DNA from: Gammaproteobacteria bacterium | Lineage (GTDB): Bacteria > Pseudomonadota > Gammaproteobacteria > Eutrophobiales > Eutrophobiaceae | Assembly: GCA_012270695.1 (NCBI GenBank) | Contig: JAAXHV010000108.1 | Coordinates: 10,795 to 20,523, forward strand | Direction: 5' to 3' | Length of the DNA stretch: 9,729 nucleotides | Part shown: positions 1-5,452 of the stretch, in pieces | Numbering within the stretch: position 1 is the first letter of the stretch | How the letters are laid out: every line of letters starts with the position of its first letter | Translations under genes and position numbers: made by a program | The notes under the pieces: model-generated | What the model was told of the DNA's origin: nothing | Database searches by the model: none | What the model saw: only the letters and a program-made list of their open reading frames with translations

Positions 1-365
1 CTGAGAAAGCTGGTAATATGCAGACTCAGGTCTTCCCACAGGTCGTGGGTCAAACAACGTTCGTCAGCTTGGCAGTTTTTATGGCCGCCGCAACGGGTGA
101 CGTCCACCTGCTCATCAACGGCGCGTATCACGTCTGCCACGGAAATGTCAGACCGGGATTGTTGTAAGCGATACCCTCCACCGGGACCCCGTGCGCTGCT
201 TATCAGGCCTTCCTTTCTCAAGCGCAGAAATAACTGCTCCAGGTACGCTAAAGAGATCCCCTGCCGTTTGGATATATCCATCAGGTTGACAGGTCCGAAG
301 CTTTCGTGCAGGGCCAGATCCAATATGGCTGTGACGGCATACCGCCCTTTCGTTGTCAATCGCAT
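1..365 (-). CDS. iscR: IscR, Rrf2-family [2Fe-2S] transcriptional regulator (3' end outside window)
   Basis: The first 121 codons are present, read from ATG at 365-363 to the window edge. The N-terminus MRLTTKGRYAVTAILDLAL is the classic IscR/Rrf2 start. A winged-helix DNA-binding domain follows, with YLEQLFLRLRKEGLISSARG at about 41-60 and GPGGGYRL at 60-67. The cluster ligands sit exactly where E. coli IscR has them: C92, C98, C104 and H107. IscR senses Fe-S status: the holo form represses the isc operon at type-1 sites, and both forms bind type-2 sites. Two type-1-like sites lie directly upstream (404-454), which supports autorepression. No clear Shine-Dalgarno precedes the ATG. The missing part should be only the short C-terminal tail; iscS, iscU and other isc genes would be expected further left but cannot be seen. 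The spacing and number of the ligands make another Rrf2 member (NsrR, CymR, RsrR) unlikely. Confidence 0.95.
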   Translation of the reverse strand, partial: MRLTTKGRYAVTAILDLALHESFGPVNLMDISKRQGISLAYLEQLFLRLRKEGLISSARGPGGGYRLQQSRSDISVADVIRAVDEQVDVTRCGGHKNCQADERCLTHDLWEDLSLHITSFL

Positions 366-403
366 AACAGTGTCTGAACTGGTTAAAGGGCGCGTATCCT
401 TAC

Positions 404-428
404 ATATCCGACTATTTTAGTCAAGTAT
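404..428 (-). promoter_or_regulatory. IscR type-1 operator overlapping the iscR -35 region
   Basis: Read on the minus strand, this 25-bp stretch begins ATACTTGACTAAAATAGTCG, close to the known type-1 IscR consensus (ATA-TTGAC-TAAAnTA-GTCGG-TAT type). The TTGACT at 424-419 also serves as a -35 element. A weak -10 (AAGGAT, 401-396) follows at 17 bp. Binding by holo-IscR here would block polymerase at its own promoter, which is the standard autoregulation. The site match is clear by eye; the -10 is poor. Confidence 0.75.
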
Positions 429-429
429 T

Positions 430-454
430 TTTTCCGACAGTTTCAGTCGGGTAT
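430..454 (-). promoter_or_regulatory. Second, upstream IscR type-1-like operator
   Basis: Read on the minus strand this begins ATACCCGACTGAAACTGTCG, the same pattern as the site at 404-428 with CCGAC in place of TTGAC. The two sites are in the same orientation, 26 bp apart centre to centre, and separated by one base. It starts about 10 bp beyond the glycosylase stop codon, so the iscR control region fills the gap between the two genes. The wider divergence suggests lower affinity than the proximal site (inference). Confidence 0.6.
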
Positions 455-464
455 TTATAGTGAT

Positions 465-1094
465 CTAACTGTTTGATATTAAGGAATAACTGTCTCCATA
501 ACGGAATAAATACCAGGAACCGACACTCCTGTAGGGGCGCCAGTTTTCTGCTACTTCCAGAAGCGCTGTCATATCATCAGGCGAAATCCCGTATGCCGAC
601 GCCACGGCCCTGCGTAATGCCAGGTCCTTGAGCGGGAATACATCCAGCCGCCTCAGACCAAACATCAGATATATATCCACCGTCCAGTCGCCGATGCCTT
701 TGACCTGCTTCAGCTCCCGGCGAATAGTGTCATCATCTTCTGACTGCAATTTCGCCAGTCTCAATGAGTCGTTCCTGATTCTTCCGCACAGACCCTTGAT
801 GTAGTCACACTTTCTTGCAGAAAGTCCGGTCGCCCGTAGCTCGCCATCGCGTTTCTCGAGCACTTCTTCGGCTGTGATTTTACCTTCAGGGAAGAGAGCC
901 CGAAATCGAGCGATAATGGTATCCGCTGCCGCCGTGGATAACTGTTGACTGATAATGACACCCACCAGAAACTCAAGGTCGGCGCGGCGCCTCGTCAACC
1001 TGAAGGCACCGACATCACTGATAATTTTGCTTAAGCGCTTATCTCTTTTCTGCAGGTAGTCAATAATATCGGCATAATCCGGCATATCAGTCAC
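465..1094 (-). CDS. AlkA-like DNA-3-methyladenine glycosylase (HhH-GPD superfamily)
   Basis: The 209-aa product is the usual length for the short bacterial AlkA-like enzymes, which excise alkylated bases such as 3-methyladenine by hydrolysing the N-glycosidic bond in base-excision repair in the cytoplasm. The helix-hairpin-helix is LKQVKGIGDWTVDIYL at about 128-143. The catalytic aspartate is D157 in DVFPLKDLAL. IISQQLSTAAA at 48-58 and NWRPYRSVGSWYLFRY at about 184-199 are also family hallmarks. No FeS-type cysteine loop follows the core, which excludes EndoIII/MutY. The start is uncertain: GTG at 1094, or ATG at 1085 (MPDYADI), with no strong ribosome-binding site for either. A foldback element ends 2 bp before the GTG, so the natural promoter or a few N-terminal residues may have been displaced. 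iscR lies downstream on the same strand but has its own promoter. Confidence 0.88.
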   Translation of the reverse strand: MTDMPDYADIIDYLQKRDKRLSKIISDVGAFRLTRRRADLEFLVGVIISQQLSTAAADTIIARFRALFPEGKITAEEVLEKRDGELRATGLSARKCDYIKGLCGRIRNDSLRLAKLQSEDDDTIRRELKQVKGIGDWTVDIYLMFGLRRLDVFPLKDLALRRAVASAYGISPDDMTALLEVAENWRPYRSVGSWYLFRYGDSYSLISNS

Positions 1095-1187
1095 TCTAGC
1101 CCGGATTTCTCACCAGGTCGCTTGTTGCTATTGGAAACATGTTAGCCATCAATACGTTATGAGCTTATTTTTACTATGCTACCATAA

Positions 1188-1328
1188 CAGACTGCGCTTG
1201 ATGCGCCCTCGCTGGTCTTTTTTCCGCCAGCGGGCACGTGCTCCCTCAACCAGAGCTACGGCTATGCCTTCGGTCGCAGGCACCCGCTGGCGGAAAAAAT
1301 CCTGCGCGATCTTCGCATCACCTGGTGA
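1188..1328 (+). pseudogene. Possible transposase C-terminal remnant inside the foldback element
   Basis: An open frame runs from just after a TAA (1185-1187) to a TGA at 1326-1328 that lies inside the right terminal repeat. Its last residues read SYGYAFGRRHPLAEKILRD and it ends in LRITW. A coding frame whose stop overlaps the terminal repeat is common in insertion sequences, so this is probably the last ~25 codons of the parent transposase; the upstream part (LVFFPPAG) comes from the inverted copy and is not native. There is no start codon or ribosome-binding site. The family was not recognised with certainty, and chance openness of a short frame cannot be excluded. Confidence 0.4.
1218..1299. 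repeat. Perfect 17-bp inverted repeat forming the inner hairpin of the foldback element
   Basis: TTTTTTCCGCCAGCGGG at 1218-1234 is the exact reverse complement of 1283-1299, with 48 nt between. In RNA from either strand this would form a long GC-rich stem. The plus-strand right arm ends in A6 and the minus-strand copy in T6, so on the minus strand the arm begins rather than ends with the stem; this makes a simple intrinsic terminator doubtful. Confidence 0.75.
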
Positions 1329-1383
1329 GAAATCCGGGCTAACCTTTCCTGCAATGATTAAATGGCTCTGCCCATTTGTCAAT

Positions 1384-1450
1384 AACAATGACAGGGCAAG
1401 CGCATACTTTTCTGCTCAGTCATTGTTTTCTGCTTGCCATTCCACATGGC
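1384..1450 (+). promoter_or_regulatory. Cluster of inverted repeats upstream of the molybdenum-hydroxylase promoter (possible operators)
   Basis: AACAATGAC (1384-1392) is the reverse complement of GTCATTGTT (1419-1427). GGCAAGC (1395-1401) is the reverse complement of GCTTGCC (1432-1438). GCCAT (1436-1440) pairs with ATGGC (1446-1450). The first two pairs interleave, so they cannot form two nested stems at once. The third overlaps the proposed -35. This arrangement would suit binding by a substrate-responsive dimeric regulator, but no regulator gene for this operon is in the window and no known consensus was recognised. Confidence 0.35.
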
Positions 1451-1462
1451 AGGACATATCCT
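1434..1462 (+). promoter_or_regulatory. Predicted sigma70-type promoter of the molybdenum-hydroxylase operon
   Basis: TTGCCA at 1434-1439 (5 of 6 to the -35 consensus) and TATCCT at 1457-1462 (4 of 6 to the -10) are separated by exactly 17 bp. Transcription would start near 1469, leaving a leader of about 50 nt before the GTG at 1522. A small palindrome, GCCAT/ATGGC (1436-1450), overlaps the -35. Predicted by eye only. Confidence 0.45.
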
Positions 1463-1521
1463 GTTCGCAGCGCATAACCATTACTCAAACAATATAGCGA
1501 CTCAGTCAGGGGGGAATTACA

Positions 1522-2409
1522 GTGGCATTGACCAGTGTCGAATCATTTCATAGCCCAACGGATATCTCTACGGTAGTGCAACTCCTGCAACGGCATGAAG
1601 ACAGCGCGTTGATCGTTGCCGGCGGCACTTTCCTCCACGGGCTGGCTTCCAGGGGCCTGCTGACGGGTATTGAGGCGTTGATAGATATCCAAGGCCTGGG
1701 ACTGGATGGCATCAGCGCTGACTCCGACAACGTGGTCATCGGCGCGACAACCCGTCTGGTTCAATTGGAGATGAACGAAGCGGTTCAACAGGAGGCCTGG
1801 CTGGGCGCAGTCAAAGACGCTATTTCCTATCCGCCGGTACAGATTATGAACGCTGCAACGGTGGGCGGCTCCATCGCTTCGGCGTGTCCCCTGTTCGACC
1901 TGCCCACCAGCTTTCTGGCATTGGACGGCGTGGTGCAGGCTCACGGACCCGAGGGCGGTCGGGATATCCCCTTGCAGGCGTTTTTTTCCGGCCTGTTTGA
2001 AAACAGCCTCGCCCCGGCTGAATTTGTGACGGCAATCAGGCTCCCGCAGCCACCACCGAACAGCGCCAGCGCGTTCATCAAGCTGGAAACCAATGCCAAT
2101 GACCTTGCCATTGTCAATGCAGGGGTGGCCTTGACACTGGGCGGCGCAAACCGATGCGAACAAGCCAGGGTGTTTATCGGCGGGGGAACCGGTGAAACTC
2201 CGGTAAGAGCAGCCGCAGCCGAGAAGCTGTTGGCCGGCGCGGTCGTGGATGAAGCCGTCATCAGCAGCGCGGGGGAAGCTGCGCAAACGGACGTGGACCC
2301 CATCTCCGATCACCGAGCGTCCAGGAAATACCGCATGGTCATGGCCGGGCTGCTGGTGGAAAAAGCCTTGCACAAGGCAACAGCCAGGTTACGAGGAGAA
2401 GCGCAATGA
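1522..2409 (+). CDS. FAD-binding subunit of a xanthine-oxidase-family molybdenum hydroxylase (CoxM/HcrB/XdhB-like)
   Basis: The 295-aa protein is the medium subunit, passing electrons from the 2Fe-2S clusters to FAD. The N-terminal PCMH-type FAD fold shows IVAGGTFLHG at 31-40 and NAATVGGSIASACP at 110-123, the two flavin-contact loops; the acidic or polar residue often following AGGT is F here. The C-terminal domain ends with the family signature SDHRASRKYRMVMAGLLVEK (262-281). There is no insertion with four cysteines after the second FAD loop, so it lacks the extra [4Fe-4S] cluster of true 4-hydroxybenzoyl-CoA reductase HcrB. The start is GTG at 1522 because an AGGGGGG Shine-Dalgarno lies 8 nt upstream. 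It is the first gene of the operon and overlaps the next by 4 nt (ATGA). Confidence 0.92.
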   Translation: MALTSVESFHSPTDISTVVQLLQRHEDSALIVAGGTFLHGLASRGLLTGIEALIDIQGLGLDGISADSDNVVIGATTRLVQLEMNEAVQQEAWLGAVKDAISYPPVQIMNAATVGGSIASACPLFDLPTSFLALDGVVQAHGPEGGRDIPLQAFFSGLFENSLAPAEFVTAIRLPQPPPNSASAFIKLETNANDLAIVNAGVALTLGGANRCEQARVFIGGGTGETPVRAAAAEKLLAGAVVDEAVISSAGEAAQTDVDPISDHRASRKYRMVMAGLLVEKALHKATARLRGEAQ

Positions 2410-2867
2410 AACAGGTCATACAACTTGACGTGAACAACGAGGTGCACGAAGTCGCGGTATATCCCCATGACAGCCTGCTGCGCACCTTGCGGGAAAGCCT
2501 GGGCTTGAACGGGGCCAAACGCGGCTGTGATTCCGGCGGCTGCGGCTGTTGCACCGTCTTGCTGGACGGTAAGGCTGTGTATTCCTGTATGACCATGGCA
2601 ATGCAGGTCGGAGACAGGAAAGTGACTACCGTGGAAGGGCTGGGTGATGATGCCGGTCTGGACCCCATTCAACAGGCCTTTATCGATGCGGATGCGGTGC
2701 AATGCGGTTACTGCACCTGCGGCATTATGATGGCAGCCAAACAGCTGCTTGCCGATAACCCGAATCCCGATGAAGAAGCCATCCGTAAAGGCATCTCCGG
2801 GAATCTATGCCGCTGTACCGGTTACCAGAAAATCATCGAAGCCGTGCACATCGCGGCAGCGCGTTGA
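2406..2867 (+). CDS. [2Fe-2S] subunit of the molybdenum hydroxylase (CoxS/HcrC-like)
   Basis: The 153-aa small subunit carries two [2Fe-2S] clusters linking the Mo site to FAD. The plant-ferredoxin-type N-terminal domain has C41, C46, C49 and C61 (GCDSGGCGCCTVLLDG, 40-55). The C-terminal helical domain has C100, C103, C135 and C137 (QCGYCTCG and GNLCRCTGYQKI). The overall pattern most resembles the HcrC type. Two extra cysteines are unusual: C48 inside the first motif and C105 where proline is usual (QCGYCTPG). There is no Tat signal, so the complex should be cytoplasmic. The start ATG 2406 overlaps the upstream stop as ATGA and has a GAGGAG ribosome-binding site, so translation of the two is probably coupled. 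Confidence 0.94.
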   Translation: MKQVIQLDVNNEVHEVAVYPHDSLLRTLRESLGLNGAKRGCDSGGCGCCTVLLDGKAVYSCMTMAMQVGDRKVTTVEGLGDDAGLDPIQQAFIDADAVQCGYCTCGIMMAAKQLLADNPNPDEEAIRKGISGNLCRCTGYQKIIEAVHIAAAR

Positions 2868-2891
2868 CAATCAGACTGGAGAGAAACAAAC

Positions 2892-5222
2892 ATGACAGAG
2901 TTGAACGTCGTTGGTAAAAGCGTTGTCCGGCCGGATGCTTATGACAAGGTGACGGGTGGCAAACACTATCCGGTTAACTACAGCCTGCCTGGCATGTTAC
3001 ACGGCAAACTGCTGCGCAGTCCTTATCCCCACGCCCGTATTGTCCGCATTGATGCCAGCGAAGCCGCAAAACTGCCGGGGGTGAAGGCGGTGATCACGCC
3101 TGAGGACGTGCCGCAGAATTATTTTACTCCGGTGTATTTCGTTCCCGCCCATGCCAAGAGCATGGTGCAGGATTTTGTCGTGATGAGTGACCGGGTGCGC
3201 TGGGCCGGCCAACCGGTGGCGGCAGTGGCCGCAGTCACTCCGGAGGTGGCCGAAGCCGCACTGCAACTCATCGACGTGGAATATGAGGAATTGCCTGCTG
3301 TGTTCGACCCGGAAGAAGCCATGCAGGAAGGCGCGCCGCAACTGCATGATCATGCGCTGGATAATATTGCCAAGTCGCCATCCTTCGCTCTTGGCGACCT
3401 GGAGGCGGGTTTTGCCGAGGCCGACCATATCTTTGAGGGTGTGTACCAGACCCAGCGGGTGCATACCTGTTATATGGAGCCCCGGGTTTGCGTGGTGGAC
3501 ACTGAAACGGACGGCCGGATTACTGTTCATTCCTCCATGCAGCACGGTTTCGGTCTCAGGGAAAAAATGGCAGTTGCCCTGGGTATTCCCGAGAGCCGCA
3601 TCAATGTGGTCAAACCGGCTTATATCGGCGGCGGTTTCGGCGGCAAACTGGATATCGGGCATATCGAGCCCATCGCGGCATTGCTGAGTCGCAAGGCGAG
3701 GCGGCCTGTGCGCATAGAACATACCCGCGGTGAGGATTTTATTTCGACCACCCGCAACCCGATCAAGGTGTATCTCAAGACCGGTGTTAAAAATGACGGG
3801 ACCTATACCGCCCGCTACATCAAAAGCATTCTTGACGCCGGCGCCCATGCCACCCACGGCGCCGAAGTGATCATGGTGCATGGCTTGTACGGGACGTTTT
3901 TTCCATGGAAGTGTCCGAACCAGGTCTGGGAGGGGTTTACCGTCTATACCAATAACATCATCGGCGGTGGTTACCGCGGCTATGGCGCGCCCCAGGGGTG
4001 TTTTGCCGTCGAATCCCAGAACGATGAGATCTGCGAAAAGCTGGGTCTTGACCCCATCGAATTCCGTTCCAGGAATACTTATAAGGAAGGCCAGCCCCAT
4101 CCCGTGCTGCAAGGCCATACCCTGAACAGTTATCGCCTGGATGATTGCTTGAAACAGGGCGCCGAACGCATCGGTTTTGACCGGCGCCGGCCTGCCGGCA
4201 CATCTGAAGGCGGCAAGAAACGCGGGGTAGGCTTTGCCTGCCATCCACTCTGGGTGAGTGGCTGCCTGGGGTTCCCGGATATTTATGAACACTCGGGGGC
4301 GACGGTAAAACTGAACCGGGACGGGACGGCCGACGTGGTGTCGTCCTGTATCGACCTGGGTTCCGGCCAGATCACCATGCTGACCCAGGTTGTGGCGGAG
4401 GAAATGGGCCTGGCGCCCGAAGCCGTCAAGGTTGTTTATGCCGATACGGATACCGCGCCTTTCGATGCCCCCACCCATGCCAGTCGCGCGACATATTCGG
4501 CGGGTCTGGGAGTCAAGGCAGCCGCGCTTGCAGCAAAGAAGCGTTTGTTCCAGGCCGCCGCGGCCGTCATGGAGGCGAACCCCGAGGATCTCTACCTTGA
4601 AGATGGGAATATCATGGTAAAAGGCGCGCCGGATTCCGGCGTGCCGATGACGGAAATCATCGCCCGGGCGGAATCGCCATTTGTGCAGATGACCGATAGT
4701 GGCCCACAACCCACCAGCGTCGCGGAAAAAGGCACCATTATCGGTTCTGCCAGCCAGGCGCCGCCGTCGAATCCGTCACCGTCTGCAGCGCAATTCGTCG
4801 AGGTGGAAGTTGACACGGATAGCGGTGAAGTCAGGGTGCTGCGTGCCGTTCATGCCACAGACATGGGCCAGGTACTGCATCCCAAGGCCGCAGAAGGCCA
4901 GGTTGAAGGCGGTTTCCAGCAGGGGATGGGTTACGCGTTGATGGAACACCTGCAGTTTGATCGCGATACCGGCGCCTGTCTGTCCGGCGATTTCCTCGAT
5001 TACAAGATACCCACCTCCATGGAAATGCCGCCGCGGATAGAGAGTATCTTTGTCGAATCCAATGAACCAACCGGACCGTTCGGCGCCAAAAGCATGTCCG
5101 AAGTCTGTGTGATCGTCCCCGCTGCGGCCATTGCCAACGCGATATACAACGCCATAGGCGTCAGGATAACCGAATTGCCGATCACGCCAGAGAAGGTTCT
5201 GAAGGCGCTGGGGAAATTGTAA
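2892..5222 (+). CDS. Molybdopterin-binding catalytic subunit of the molybdenum hydroxylase (CoxL/HcrA/XdhA-like)
   Basis: The 776-aa large subunit binds the Mo-molybdopterin cofactor and hydroxylates or reduces its (probably aromatic, N-heterocyclic or aldehyde) substrate with water as oxygen source. The small a/b hammerhead domain is at about 18-140. Mo-site motifs follow in order: SSMQH with Q217 (the conserved Mo-side glutamine), GGGFGGK 246-252, GGYRGYGAPQ around R362, GSGQ 490-493, and the catalytic base E737 in GPFGAKSMSE. The last is usually GxGE-like, so the serines are uncommon. The residue after GGGFGGK is L253, not the glutamate (E802 in bovine enzyme) that purine-oxidising xanthine dehydrogenases keep, which argues against xanthine as substrate. 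A GGAGAG site precedes the ATG, 24 nt after the previous gene. No cofactor-maturation gene (XdhC/CoxI/CoxF type) is next to it. Specificity is unknown. Confidence 0.92.
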   Translation: MTELNVVGKSVVRPDAYDKVTGGKHYPVNYSLPGMLHGKLLRSPYPHARIVRIDASEAAKLPGVKAVITPEDVPQNYFTPVYFVPAHAKSMVQDFVVMSDRVRWAGQPVAAVAAVTPEVAEAALQLIDVEYEELPAVFDPEEAMQEGAPQLHDHALDNIAKSPSFALGDLEAGFAEADHIFEGVYQTQRVHTCYMEPRVCVVDTETDGRITVHSSMQHGFGLREKMAVALGIPESRINVVKPAYIGGGFGGKLDIGHIEPIAALLSRKARRPVRIEHTRGEDFISTTRNPIKVYLKTGVKNDGTYTARYIKSILDAGAHATHGAEVIMVHGLYGTFFPWKCPNQVWEGFTVYTNNIIGGGYRGYGAPQGCFAVESQNDEICEKLGLDPIEFRSRNTYKEGQPHPVLQGHTLNSYRLDDCLKQGAERIGFDRRRPAGTSEGGKKRGVGFACHPLWVSGCLGFPDIYEHSGATVKLNRDGTADVVSSCIDLGSGQITMLTQVVAEEMGLAPEAVKVVYADTDTAPFDAPTHASRATYSAGLGVKAAALAAKKRLFQAAAAVMEANPEDLYLEDGNIMVKGAPDSGVPMTEIIARAESPFVQMTDSGPQPTSVAEKGTIIGSASQAPPSNPSPSAAQFVEVEVDTDSGEVRVLRAVHATDMGQVLHPKAAEGQVEGGFQQGMGYALMEHLQFDRDTGACLSGDFLDYKIPTSMEMPPRIESIFVESNEPTGPFGAKSMSEVCVIVPAAAIANAIYNAIGVRITELPITPEKVLKALGKL

Positions 5223-5305
5223 CCTGACCTGTACAGCATTCCCGCTATCAGGTTTTTGGGGCTGTCTGGTCGTTCCATGGTCCATCCCTGGACCGTCCCG
5301 GGCAG

Positions 5306-5380
5306 CTATTGTTCCTGCGGTATCAGCATCTCCCGGAGTTTCTCAGAATTGGCGCCTGCCAGATCATTACTGTCTTGCAA
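5306..5380 (-). pseudogene. Relic of a sulfatase C-terminus
   Basis: Read on the minus strand from 5380, 24 codons before a TAG give LQDS, NDLAGANSEKLREML, then IPQEQ. This matches the C-terminal part of the sulfatase at the right end of the window (AQDP, NDLAASNPEKLRQLL, ALWEQ), with a 3-residue deletion after LQDS. The DNA is also recognisably similar, for example AGTTTCTCA shared on the plus strand. Upstream of 5380 the similarity dissolves into the AT-rich region before the Fic gene. No start codon or remaining domain is visible, so this is a non-functional fragment of a second sulfatase or of a duplication, oriented against the molybdenum-hydroxylase operon. Confidence 0.7.
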
Positions 5381-5423
5381 TAGCAGTAAAACATAGTAAA
5401 CTAACAACATTAAAACATTGTAA
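5375..5423 (+). promoter_or_regulatory. Direct repeats and possible promoter upstream of the Fic gene
   Basis: TAAAACATAGTAA (5387-5399) and TAAAACATTGTAA (5411-5423) are direct repeats with a single mismatch, 24 bp apart. A weak promoter, TTGCAA (5375-5380), 16 bp, TAAACT (5397-5402), has its -10 overlapping the first repeat. The AbiEi-like N-terminus of the downstream protein is a candidate to bind here and autoregulate. The repeats are seen directly; the promoter and binding roles are inference. Confidence 0.4.
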
Positions 5424-5452
5424 TACAACAGCATCATATACGGGTGTCTGTC

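Larger units (their letters stand above)
1097..1341. mobile_element. Foldback element / MITE-like insertion-sequence derivative with 22-bp terminal inverted repeats
   Basis: The ends at 1097-1118 and 1320-1341 are perfect inverted repeats of 22 bp, TA followed by GCCCGGATTTCTCACCAGGT. Inside is a second perfect inverted repeat of 17 bp (1218-1234 against 1283-1299), and a further matching pair, TGATGCG (1199-1205) against CGCATCA (1314-1320). Left and right halves are therefore inverted copies of one roughly 60-bp end, with the left copy interrupted by an AT-rich insert at about 1119-1198. No complete transposase is present, so this would be non-autonomous. The outermost TA on both sides would fit a TA target duplication (IS630/Tc1 style), but no longer duplication is visible and the family is not assigned. 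It sits between the glycosylase start and the molybdenum-hydroxylase promoter. Confidence 0.75.

Noticed and set aside
97..420. 107-aa plus-strand frame at the left edge
   Set aside because: It lies antisense to iscR, whose minus-strand frame has clear family motifs and cluster ligands.
1159..1497. 112-aa plus-strand and 69-aa minus-strand frames in the gap before the molybdenum-hydroxylase operon
   Set aside because: They run through the foldback element and its hairpin arms and have no ribosome-binding site or family motif.
1543..2373. 276-aa minus-strand open frame
   Set aside because: Complement of the FAD-binding subunit with no recognisable motif.
2997..4709. 570-aa minus-strand open frame
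   Set aside because: Antisense to the molybdopterin subunit; composition is that of a complement frame and no domain is recognisable.
5279..5294. Hairpin GGTCCA-TCCC-TGGACC after the molybdenum-hydroxylase operon as terminator
   Set aside because: Short stem with no T-tract on either strand, so intrinsic termination is not supported.
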